A DNA stretch of 7,109 nucleotides from Deltaproteobacteria bacterium (GCA_026996955.1 JALWJV010000066.1:1-7109); one strand, 5' to 3'. Positions 1 to 6,490 are shown, counted from the first letter of the stretch. Program-made: numbers and translations. Notes: a model not told the origin generated them from the sequence alone.

Positions 1-10
1 AATAAAAAAC

Positions 11-946
11 ATGAAATCAGTCAAGGTTGCAATTACAGCAAATTCCCTTGTGTGTATCCTGAAGTTTGTTGTTGCCTTCATGGGTGGCAGTGCCGCCATG
101 CTTGCAGAGGCGATCCACTCCCTTGCAGATACTGCCAACCAGGCCCTGCTGTGGGTGGGAATCAGGAGAAGCGAGATAGGTCCTTCAAGGGAATTTCCAT
201 TTGGAAGGGGGCAGGAACGCTTTGTTTGGGGACTTATATCCGCGTGCGGTATCTTCTTTGTGGGTGCAGGGGTTACGATCTATCATGGAATCCACGGCCT
301 GCTTAATCCGCACATGCCTGAAATTAATATGTGGACTGTGGCAGTGCTGGTGTTCGCACTTTTTGCCGAGGGCTACTCATTTGTTGTTGCCCTTAAGGAG
401 AAGCGTGAGGGAGATACTGCAAACCTGGCGGTTCTCATGGAAGATGGGGCTGCTGTCTTTGGTATCTTCCTGGCAGCCGCAGCCATTGCCCTTACCAAGT
501 GGACTGGTGAGCCTTACTGGGACTCAATAGGCTCCATTATTGTAGGCATCGTGCTGGCAATTATTGCCATTGTACTCATCAGGGAAAATCTCCTGTATCT
601 CATCGAAAAGGCATCTCCTGAGGATCTGCAGGCTGAGGTGCGGCGGGAGATAGAGCATCTTCCCCTGGTTGAGCATATCAAGGACATCCGTATGATAGTG
701 CTTACCCCTGAGGCGCATCACATCAGGGCAGAGGTGGAGCTTAACGGCTATCTCCTGGTAAGGGAGATGGAGGACAGCCTGAGGGAGGACTACAAAACCA
801 TTCACAATTTTGGAGACTTCCTCCAGTTCTGTGCCTCGTTTGCAAACAGGGTCACCCGTACTGTGGGGGCAAAGATAGATGAGATGGAGGAAGAGCTCAG
901 GAAGAAGGTTCCTTATCTGAAGCATGTTGATATAAAACCTTCCTGA
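11..946 (+). CDS. Cation diffusion facilitator (CDF) family transporter, ZnT9-like branch
   Basis: This is an inner-membrane metal/proton antiporter of the CDF family, which exports divalent cations such as zinc, iron or manganese from the cytoplasm. Six hydrophobic segments are visible at roughly residues 5-24, 28-50, 71-92, 107-128, 138-161 and 169-194. A cytoplasmic C-terminal domain of about 115 residues follows. Segment 2 carries the family metal-site pattern H36-x3-D40 followed by N43 (AEAIHSLADTANQ). In segment 5 the motif is MEDGAAVFG (143-151): D145 is retained, but the usual partner His appears to be V141, as is typical of divergent ZnT9-like members. The length, 311 residues, is normal for this group. 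Only ten bases precede the ATG and no ribosome site is visible in them. The frame stays open to the window edge (Ile-Lys-Asn), so a slightly earlier start is possible. The stop lies 11 bases before the next gene, suggesting co-transcription. The family call is firm; the metal transported is unknown. Confidence 0.93.
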   Translation: MKSVKVAITANSLVCILKFVVAFMGGSAAMLAEAIHSLADTANQALLWVGIRRSEIGPSREFPFGRGQERFVWGLISACGIFFVGAGVTIYHGIHGLLNPHMPEINMWTVAVLVFALFAEGYSFVVALKEKREGDTANLAVLMEDGAAVFGIFLAAAAIALTKWTGEPYWDSIGSIIVGIVLAIIAIVLIRENLLYLIEKASPEDLQAEVRREIEHLPLVEHIKDIRMIVLTPEAHHIRAEVELNGYLLVREMEDSLREDYKTIHNFGDFLQFCASFANRVTRTVGAKIDEMEEELRKKVPYLKHVDIKPS

Positions 947-957
947 TGGGGTAGTTG

Positions 958-2523
958 ATGAAAACAAGGAATTCAGCCCATAAAAAGAGCAAACACAACA
1001 GCCTCAGGCTTACCCGCATTGCCATTGATACATACCGGGAAAATGTTGCGTATTTAAACTGCAGATGCGCGGTGTACAGGGCAGAGGGCTTTCAGTCCAT
1101 GTCAAAGATTGAGGTCAGCGTTGACGGAAAAAGCATCCTGGCTGTGCTTATTATTGTGCGTGATGACAGCATACTTGCCCCTGGTGAACTCGGGCTTTCT
1201 GAACAGGCATTCAGGCAGCTTGGAGTTAAAGAGGGCACCCTTGTTCGCATCCGGCATGCCCCGCCCCCTGTATCAATGGAGGCAGTGCGCAGAAAGATTC
1301 AGGGGGAGCGGCTGAGTGCAGAGGATTTTCATGCCATCACCAACGATATAGTACACAACCGTTATTCAAAGATGGAGATGGCAGCGTTCCTTGTTTCTGC
1401 AAGTGTTACCGGGCTTGACCGTGACGAGGTGCTCTATTACACCCGGGCAATGGCAGATACAGGGGACAGGCTTAACTGGAAGGAGCCCCTTGTTGCAGAC
1501 AAGCACTGCATCGGGGGTATCCCTGGAAACCGCACCACCATGCTGGTGGTCCCCATTGTGGCTGCCCACGGCATGCTGATTCCAAAGACTTCAAGCAGGG
1601 CAATAACCTCCCCGGCAGGCACAGCAGATACAATGGAGGTCCTTGCAGAGGTCTCTTTATCCCCTGAAAGGCTGCACGCCATAGTGCAGAAACACCGCGG
1701 ATGCCTGGCATGGGGAGGGACTGCAAGGCTTGCCCCTGTTGATGACACCCTCATTACGGTTGAGCGTCCCCTTGGGATAGATGTGATGGGGCAGATGGTT
1801 GCCTCTATTCTTTCAAAGAAGCTGGCCGCAGGCTCGACCCATCTGCTCATAGACATACCTTTTGGTCCCAGTGCCAAGGTTCGCGAGATGAGCAAGGCAA
1901 CCCAGCTCAGAAAGCTGTTTGAGTTTGTTGGCGACCGTATCGGTATTCATATAGAGGTGATAATCACAGACGGAAGACAGCCTGTTGGCAGGGGGGTTGG
2001 GCCAGTGCTTGAGGCAAGGGATGTGATGCAGGTGCTTGAAAATGACCCTGATGCTCCGTCAGATCTGCGTCAGAAGGCACTCAGGCTGGCAGGCCGGGTG
2101 CTTGAGTTTGACCCTGATATAAGAGGAGGCCAGGGGTATGCCATTGCCCGGGATATTCTGGATTCCGGAAGGGCGCTTGCCAGCATGAAGGCAATTATAG
2201 ATGCCCAGGGCCGCAGAAAAAAGATACCGCGGCCAGGCAGGTTGACCCTGGATGTCACGGCCCCTGCCTCAGGCACGGTAACTGCCATTGATAATCTTCG
2301 TATCAACCGTATTGCAAGGCTTGCAGGCGCACCTATGGACAAGGGCGCAGGTATTGATCTGTTCAAAAAGCTGGGGGACAGTGTGAAGAAGGGCGAAGCC
2401 CTTTACAGGATTTATTCAGATTTTGATTCGGAATTTCAATTTGCCTGTGAGTCTGCCTCCAGGGATTCAGGCTATACCCTGGGGGAAAAGGCAGATATAA
2501 CCACTACAATGTTTGAATTTTAG
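958..2523 (+). CDS. AMP phosphorylase / thymidine phosphorylase family protein
   Basis: This is a nucleoside/nucleotide phosphorylase of the branch that includes archaeal AMP phosphorylase (AMP + phosphate to adenine + ribose 1,5-bisphosphate) and bacterial proteins labelled putative thymidine phosphorylase. An N-terminal beta domain (about 16-100) is followed by a helical and alpha/beta catalytic core (about 107-420) and a C-terminal PYNP-type domain (about 425-505). The phosphate-binding segment DKHCIGGIPGNRTT (181-194) and the family signature SSRAITSPAGTADTME (212-227) are both intact. The second reads DTME where true thymidine phosphorylases have DKLE, so a pyrimidine-binding lysine is missing. 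Together with the extra N-terminal domain and a length of 521 residues (thymidine phosphorylase is about 440), this favours a nucleoside monophosphate substrate. The ATG at 958 is preferred to the in-frame TTG at 955 because GGGG at 948-951 sits 6 bases before the ATG but only 3 before the TTG. The enzyme is cytoplasmic. Adenine specificity is inferred from the family, not shown by the sequence. Confidence 0.9.
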   Translation: MKTRNSAHKKSKHNSLRLTRIAIDTYRENVAYLNCRCAVYRAEGFQSMSKIEVSVDGKSILAVLIIVRDDSILAPGELGLSEQAFRQLGVKEGTLVRIRHAPPPVSMEAVRRKIQGERLSAEDFHAITNDIVHNRYSKMEMAAFLVSASVTGLDRDEVLYYTRAMADTGDRLNWKEPLVADKHCIGGIPGNRTTMLVVPIVAAHGMLIPKTSSRAITSPAGTADTMEVLAEVSLSPERLHAIVQKHRGCLAWGGTARLAPVDDTLITVERPLGIDVMGQMVASILSKKLAAGSTHLLIDIPFGPSAKVREMSKATQLRKLFEFVGDRIGIHIEVIITDGRQPVGRGVGPVLEARDVMQVLENDPDAPSDLRQKALRLAGRVLEFDPDIRGGQGYAIARDILDSGRALASMKAIIDAQGRRKKIPRPGRLTLDVTAPASGTVTAIDNLRINRIARLAGAPMDKGAGIDLFKKLGDSVKKGEALYRIYSDFDSEFQFACESASRDSGYTLGEKADITTTMFEF

Positions 2524-2525
2524 AA

Positions 2526-2603
2526 ACTGCTCAGCGTATTGATGTTATAAGGTTGATAATTGGTCTTGTTTTGGAGTGATTCTGAAGAATTACGCTGAAC
2601 AGT
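2526..2603. repeat. Imperfect inverted repeat filling the phosphorylase-PRPP synthetase gap
   Basis: Arms at 2526-2538 (ACTGCTCAGCGTA) and 2591-2603 (TACGCTGAACAGT) pair at 12 of 13 positions; the only mismatch is C2530 against A2599. They are separated by 52 bases, which themselves hold a small inverted repeat ATTCT-GA-AGAAT at 2579-2590. The structure begins three bases after the phosphorylase stop codon and ends 27 bases before the next start. There is no T-run after the right arm, so it is not a standard intrinsic terminator. It could be an RNA structure for processing, stabilisation or attenuation, or a short repetitive element. The pairing is seen directly; any function is inference. 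Confidence 0.6.
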
Positions 2604-2630
2604 CACGAATATTAAGGTCATTTAGAACAG

Positions 2631-3515
2631 ATGAATATCAACACAGTCCTGTACTTTCCGGGCTTTGAAGAGCCTGCCTCAAGGCTTGCAGCAGAGCTTT
2701 CCTGTAAAACAGACAAGATCTCGGTTCACCGTTTCCCTGACGGTGAGAGCCTGGTGCGTGTCCACCCTGACCTTTCAGGAAACGTCCTTGTTTATATAAG
2801 CCTTGATCACCCTGACTCCCGGCTTGTGCCTCTTGGGTTTGCTGCCAGTGCTGCCCGGCAGTCCGGTGTTTCACGTGTAATCCTGGTGGCACCATATCTC
2901 TGCTACATGCGCCAGGACAAGGCATTTCACAAGGGTGAGGCAGTAAGTCAGCGAATAGTTGGAGCCTGGCTTTCTGACTGGTTTGATAATGTGGTAACAG
3001 TTGATGCCCATCTGCACCGCATATCCACCATACGGGAGGTTATACCCTGCGGTGTAAACATAACAGCTGCGCCTTACATGGCAGAGTTTCTTAAAAAACG
3101 TGGAGGAAATCCCATACTCCTTGGCCCGGACGAGGAGTCCCTTCAATGGGTGAGCCAGATAGCCCGGGCTGCCGGCCTGGAATATGGTGTGGGGAAAAAG
3201 AAACGGCATGGTGATCGTGATGTAATAGTGACCCTCCCTGACATTGACGTTAAGGGCAGGGAGGTGATTATCGTTGACGATGTGCTCAGCAGTGGCATGA
3301 CTGTGGCAAGGGCAGCAGTTGCCTGCAGAAAACAGGGGGCATCCAGTGTTTTCTGCATGGTTACACATGCGCTCTTTGCAGGACGGGCGGGAAAGGTGCT
3401 CGAGGAGGCAGGGGTGGAGTCTGTGATCAGCAGTGATACCATCATTCATCACACCAACAGGATATTCATGGCATCAGGTCTTGCTCGGGCTGTTAAAGAG
3501 ATTGCAGAGTCATGA
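2631..3515 (+). CDS. Divergent ribose-phosphate pyrophosphokinase (PRPP synthetase) homolog
   Basis: This is a cytoplasmic PRPP synthetase family protein. Classical members make PRPP and AMP from ribose 5-phosphate and ATP. Visible family landmarks are RFPDGE (34-39), PYLCYMRQD (88-96), the DAHLHR segment at 125-130 where classical enzymes have DLHA, a basic flexible-loop stretch KKKRHGDRD (189-197) and the PRPP-binding loop IIVDDVLSSGMTV (213-225). At 294 residues it is about 20 shorter than housekeeping Prs. Several positions differ: the PRPP loop has SSGMT in place of TGGT, the classical SREPITAK region reads KGEAVSQR, and the DLHA...GFF signature is not kept. It is therefore probably a specialised paralogue rather than the essential prs gene. 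The ATG start is the only reasonable one, because an in-frame stop lies at 2613-2615. A weak AAGG at 2614-2617 is the nearest ribosome site, unusually far away at 13 bases. The stop overlaps the next start by ATGA. Position after an AMP phosphorylase homolog suggests a shared ribose-phosphate pathway. The exact reaction is uncertain. Confidence 0.85.
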   Translation: MNINTVLYFPGFEEPASRLAAELSCKTDKISVHRFPDGESLVRVHPDLSGNVLVYISLDHPDSRLVPLGFAASAARQSGVSRVILVAPYLCYMRQDKAFHKGEAVSQRIVGAWLSDWFDNVVTVDAHLHRISTIREVIPCGVNITAAPYMAEFLKKRGGNPILLGPDEESLQWVSQIARAAGLEYGVGKKKRHGDRDVIVTLPDIDVKGREVIIVDDVLSSGMTVARAAVACRKQGASSVFCMVTHALFAGRAGKVLEEAGVESVISSDTIIHHTNRIFMASGLARAVKEIAES

Positions 3516-4705
3516 GCGAGCTAGAGCTTGCGGTTGTAAGGCGTGAGTGCGGCTTTGGCATGGGGGGGGCTGAGCGCTACTGTGCCGAAGTGGTAAAGGG
3601 CCTTGCGGCAAGGGGTGTCAATATAACGGTAATCGCAGATGCCATGGAGAGTGAGGTGCGTCTTGTCTCAGGCTCCAGGGTGCGGTTTGAAAGGGCTCAG
3701 ATGCAGGGCAGGGGAAGCCTCATGAAGAATATGAGCTTCTTTATGTCTGCCCGCAGGGTCCTTGAGCGGGGTAAGTTCGACCTGGTGTTGGGGCTGTCAA
3801 GGGTTGCAGATGCAGATGTTCTGCGGATTTCAGACCCGCTTCATGCTGCATGGCTCAAACTGGGTTATCCGCCCACGCTCTTTTCATTCCTCAGGCGTTT
3901 TTCACCAAGACATAACTCTCTTCTTTCCCTGGAGAGAAGATCCATCTATTCTGCGCGGCAGATTCTTACCAATTCAATGCTTGTTGCCAGGCAGGTAGGG
4001 CATTTTTATAAAGTCTCTCGTGACAGAATAACAACCATCTACAATGGCTACGACCCGGGCAGGTTTTATCCTGTATCCCGGAGACGAAGGGGCGAGATAA
4101 GGCAGGAGCTTGGGCTGGCTCAGGATTGCCTGATCCTGCTTTTTGCAGGCACCAACTTTACTAGAAAGGGGCTTGGTTCCCTTCTTGATGCTTTGGGAAA
4201 GTCTTGCCGCAGTATTGATTTTCGTTTGCTGATTGCAGGGGCAAAGTCCCTTGGAAGGTTTGAAGCCCAGGCAGAAGAGGCAGGCATTTCAGACAGGGTA
4301 ATTCCAGCAGGCTATGTTAAAGATATGGCGCTTTTTTACCAGGCATCTGACCTCTTTATGCTGCCAACACTGTACGATCCCTTTGCAAACACCTGTCTTG
4401 AGGCTGCAGCATGTGGAACCCCTGTTATTACCACAAAAACAAATGGTGCATCCGAGCTGATAGCCCGGGTATCCCCTGAATTTGTGGTTGAAAGCGGAGA
4501 TTCAGAGTCTCTGGCAGAGGCAATTGAGACATTTATTGCATACTCAGAAGAGGAACGCCAGGTACTTGGAGAGAGGTTTGAACGCCTTGCCTCAGAATAT
4601 ACCTGGGATCGGCATATTGACAAACTTATGGACCTCTTTGCCTCAATGCACATCAATGCCCTGGAAGAGGGCACTGAAACAGTGCCTGCGAAAGAGACAG
4701 GGTAA
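3512..4705 (+). CDS. Glycosyltransferase family 4 (GT-B fold), LPS core WaaG-like
   Basis: This is a cytoplasmic or membrane-associated retaining glycosyltransferase that adds a sugar from a nucleotide-sugar donor, most likely during LPS core or another surface glycan's assembly. The N-terminal Rossmann-like half carries the acceptor-side glycine motif MGGAER (17-22). The linker has NGYDPGRFYP from residue 178. The C-terminal GT1 domain begins around 200 with LLFAGTNFTRKG, as in WaaG-type enzymes, and has the donor-binding E-x7-E pattern as D289-x7-E297 (DPFANTCLEA), with Asp replacing the first Glu. The length, 397 residues, is normal. The ATG overlaps the preceding stop in ATGA, implying translational coupling to the PRPP synthetase homolog. 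The codons of the MGGAER motif form a run of eight G. The sugar and acceptor cannot be told from the sequence. Assignment to GT4 is firm; the WaaG-like role rests on motif resemblance and on the adjacent ArnT-type gene. Confidence 0.9.
   Translation: MSELELAVVRRECGFGMGGAERYCAEVVKGLAARGVNITVIADAMESEVRLVSGSRVRFERAQMQGRGSLMKNMSFFMSARRVLERGKFDLVLGLSRVADADVLRISDPLHAAWLKLGYPPTLFSFLRRFSPRHNSLLSLERRSIYSARQILTNSMLVARQVGHFYKVSRDRITTIYNGYDPGRFYPVSRRRRGEIRQELGLAQDCLILLFAGTNFTRKGLGSLLDALGKSCRSIDFRLLIAGAKSLGRFEAQAEEAGISDRVIPAGYVKDMALFYQASDLFMLPTLYDPFANTCLEAAACGTPVITTKTNGASELIARVSPEFVVESGDSESLAEAIETFIAYSEEERQVLGERFERLASEYTWDRHIDKLMDLFASMHINALEEGTETVPAKETG
3562..3569 (+). repeat. G8 homopolymer tract near the 5' end of the glycosyltransferase gene
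   Basis: Eight consecutive G lie in ATG-GGG-GGG-GCT, codons 17-20 of the glycosyltransferase, 50 bases after its start. Adding one G would bring TGA into frame immediately after the tract. Losing one G would bring TAA into frame nine codons later. The tract is thus placed so that slippage would switch the gene off. Polyguanine tracts of this kind control LPS glycosyltransferases in Neisseria and Campylobacter; whether this one varies is not known. Confidence 0.8.
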
Positions 4706-4706
4706 G

Positions 4707-4739
4707 ATGAAAAAGCCTCAGGAGCAAAGCCAGCAATGA
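4707..4739 (+). other. Ten-codon reading frame coupled to the ArnT-like gene start
   Basis: A short frame encoding MKKPQEQSQQ begins one base after the preceding gene's TAA stop. Its own TGA overlaps the ATG of the downstream gene as ATGA. It could be a leader that lets terminating ribosomes reinitiate on the membrane glycosyltransferase. It could equally be chance, since the downstream gene has its own AGGAG at 4720-4724, 11 bases before its ATG. It has no recognisable function as a peptide. Confidence 0.3.
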
Positions 4740-6460
4740 AAAGAGAGAAAGGTGCCACGTTCAAGGAGGGCGTTTGCAACATACCTTGGCCTACGTTGTT
4801 CTGGGTCTCTGCATTCTTTCTGCTTTTCTGCATGCTAGGATACCGCTCACTGTGGGGTTCTGAGGGAAGGTGGGCGGAAATAGCCAGGGAGATGATCATT
4901 ACCGGTGACTACTTTCATCCCACCATTAACTGGGAACCCTATTTTGACAAGCCGCTGTTCACATACTGGGTGATAGCCTTGCCCGCAAGGCTTTCAGGTG
5001 TACTTAATGAATTTGTGGTGCGCCTTCCAAGCGCAGTTTTTGGGCTTGCAGCCCTTTATGCCACGGTGTCACTTGGTTCCACGCTTTTTTCAAAGCGCAG
5101 TGGCTATCTTGCAGCATGGATACTGCTCACCTCTTTTGGCTTCATCTTCTGGTCGCGAACCGCCTGTGCAGACGTTCAGAACATGGCGTTTATACTCATT
5201 GCCGTATGGTGGTACTGGAAGCGCAGGGAGCAGCCTGGCTTCACCTCTTATGCAGTGTTTTATGTAATATGTGCAGCAGGCGCTCATTTCAAGGGCCTGC
5301 CGGCCGCAGTGCTTCCTGCACTTGTCTGCATGCCTGATCTGTTGCGTGATTCCAGGTGGAAGAACTATTTGTCCTTTTCCCATGCAGCAGCAATCTGCCT
5401 GGGGGTAGCGCTCTATCTTGCCCCGTTCACCTATGCTGCCTTAACTGCTGAAAATTATGGTCAAAGCGGGCTTTACATGGTCTTTCACGAAAATATTCTC
5501 CGATTTTTCAGTGCATTTGATCATAAAGAGCCCTTTTACGTCTATCTCTACTACGTACCCCTTCTCTTCATGCCCTGGGCACCGCTTCTTCTCTTTGCCC
5601 TTTCAGATGCGATTCGCAGGTACAGGGGTGCTGATAACAACCACAAGTGGCTGCTGGAGGCAGTTGCCATCATCTTCCTGATATACACTGCTTCAGATTC
5701 CCGCAGAAGTTATTACATAATGCCCATAATGCCTTTCTGCGCTCTGATTGTGGGGAATTTCCTAGTTGATTCAGGACAGGCAAAGTGGAGAGGTGCTGCA
5801 TTGAAGGTGCAGGGGTGGGGCCTGCTTCTGGTTTCGTGTGTAGAGTTTTTCGCCCCTGTAATCTCGCCTGTTGTTATGCGGCTTACAGGTATCACGCCCC
5901 CTGATGGCCTTGTACCAGCGCTCAGTCTTACAGGGGCTTTCTCAATATTTCTGTTTTTATATGTGAAGAAAAGGGGGATTCCTGGCTGTTCCAATGATGA
6001 TTCAGGTGTTGCCTCTGCACCCCACGGGCGTGCTCTTACTGCTGCCATTGCCTCAACCGTGGTGCTTACCGCAGGTTTTTACTGTGTTCAGCAAAATATC
6101 CTGGAAAAATACCGTCCATATCGTCCATTTCTGTTAAAGGCACGCAGCATGATGAAGGGTGTTGAACCGTCCCGGGTGGCACTTGGAAAGAATATTGCCT
6201 CTGCAGTCTTTTATCTGGGGGTTGAGAGCCCTGTCCAGGTCCCTGCCGATATCTCCCAAGTGTCAAAGTTCCTTGCAGAAAAGGGTGAGAGGTACATTAT
6301 CATTCAGAGGAGGCAGCTCAAAAAGGCATTCCGTATCCTTCCCGAAGAGATGAAGAGCAAACCGTTGCTGGCCTCGGAACTTTATCCAGGCCAGCGCAGA
6401 AAAAAGATGCAGCTCCTGATGTGGAGGATAAAAGGGGCAGTCAAGGCGGATTTAGATTGA
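4736..6460 (+). CDS. ArnT/PMT-type membrane glycosyltransferase (GT39/GT83 superfamily)
   Basis: This polytopic inner-membrane GT-C glycosyltransferase resembles ArnT, which moves an aminoarabinose from undecaprenyl phosphate to lipid A at the periplasmic face. About a dozen hydrophobic segments are visible, the first at about 20-36. The first periplasmic loop carries SEGRWAEIAREM (42-53) followed by GDYFHPTINWEPYFDKP (57-73), the hallmark region of the family. The second conserved acidic position is probably D146 (TACADVQN). A further ArnT-like stretch, FHENILRFFSAFDHKEPF, precedes another hydrophobic segment ending in PW. A hydrophilic tail of about 120 residues closes the protein. At 574 residues the length suits the family (ArnT is about 550). 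The catalytic pair usually written Asp-Glu in ArnT reads Ser42-Glu43 here. AGGAG at 4720-4724 is the ribosome site. It probably works with the preceding glycosyltransferase on LPS or another lipid-anchored glycan. The sugar and acceptor are unknown, so arnT itself is not assigned. Confidence 0.9.
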   Translation: MKREKGATFKEGVCNIPWPTLFWVSAFFLLFCMLGYRSLWGSEGRWAEIAREMIITGDYFHPTINWEPYFDKPLFTYWVIALPARLSGVLNEFVVRLPSAVFGLAALYATVSLGSTLFSKRSGYLAAWILLTSFGFIFWSRTACADVQNMAFILIAVWWYWKRREQPGFTSYAVFYVICAAGAHFKGLPAAVLPALVCMPDLLRDSRWKNYLSFSHAAAICLGVALYLAPFTYAALTAENYGQSGLYMVFHENILRFFSAFDHKEPFYVYLYYVPLLFMPWAPLLLFALSDAIRRYRGADNNHKWLLEAVAIIFLIYTASDSRRSYYIMPIMPFCALIVGNFLVDSGQAKWRGAALKVQGWGLLLVSCVEFFAPVISPVVMRLTGITPPDGLVPALSLTGAFSIFLFLYVKKRGIPGCSNDDSGVASAPHGRALTAAIASTVVLTAGFYCVQQNILEKYRPYRPFLLKARSMMKGVEPSRVALGKNIASAVFYLGVESPVQVPADISQVSKFLAEKGERYIIIQRRQLKKAFRILPEEMKSKPLLASELYPGQRRKKMQLLMWRIKGAVKADLD

Positions 6461-6470
6461 TCTGCCCCTT
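6432..6470. terminator. Long-loop hairpin at the 3' end of the ArnT-like gene
   Basis: AAGGGGCAG (6432-6440) and CTGCCCCTT (6462-6470) form a perfect 9-base-pair stem around a 21-base loop. The left arm lies inside the last codons of the gene and its stop codon (6458-6460) is in the loop. On the + strand the stem is followed by a second GC-rich hairpin rather than directly by a T-run. On the - strand the stem is followed by TTTT, so it may also stop transcription of the convergent gene. Its position between convergent genes supports a terminator role, but the loop is longer than usual. Confidence 0.5.
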
Positions 6471-6490
6471 GCCCCCATTTTTATTGGGGC
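6471..6490. terminator. Second GC-rich hairpin between the convergent genes
   Basis: GCCCC (6471-6475) pairs with GGGGC (6486-6490). With C6476 bulged, A6477 can also pair with T6485. The loop is rich in T (TTTTTAT). There is no T-run after the right arm on either strand, so by itself it is a weak terminator. It follows the 6432-6470 hairpin without a gap and may form a composite stop signal with it; the T-rich loop could also serve as the U-tract of the first hairpin. The remaining spacer, 6491-6506, shows nothing else. Confidence 0.4.

Noticed and set aside
955..957. TTG as the start of the phosphorylase gene
   Set aside because: The ATG immediately after it (958) is a stronger start and has better spacing from GGGG at 948-951.
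524..967. Open frame of 147 codons on the - strand over the end of the CDF gene
   Set aside because: It is antisense to conserved CDF sequence and shows no motif or plausible ribosome site.
1991..1996. G6 run in the phosphorylase gene as a second slippage site
   Set aside because: Six bases is short for slippage, it lies mid-gene, and it encodes a Gly-rich segment that explains it.
958..2523. Naming the phosphorylase deoA (thymidine phosphorylase)
   Set aside because: The extra N-terminal domain, the 521-residue length and DTME in place of DKLE in the signature place it in the AMP phosphorylase-like branch; the name would imply an unsupported substrate.
2539..2580. Sigma-70 promoter upstream of the PRPP synthetase homolog (TTGATG, TTGATA and GATAAT elements)
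   Set aside because: No pair of -35 and -10 elements has acceptable spacing near 17 bases. The resemblance is what A/T-rich spacer sequence gives by chance.
2524..2630. Purine or PRPP riboswitch in the gap before the PRPP synthetase homolog
   Set aside because: An inverted repeat is present, but I could not identify the conserved core of any known riboswitch class.
2871..3452. Open frame of 193 codons on the - strand opposite the PRPP synthetase homolog
   Set aside because: It lies wholly within a well-supported gene, and its translation is rich in Cys and His with no recognisable motif. It is a shadow of the real gene's codon use.
4336..4899. Open frame of 187 codons on the - strand spanning the junction of the two glycosyltransferase genes
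   Set aside because: Both sense-strand genes have clear family motifs across this stretch, and the antisense translation is Ser- and Ala-rich without domain features.
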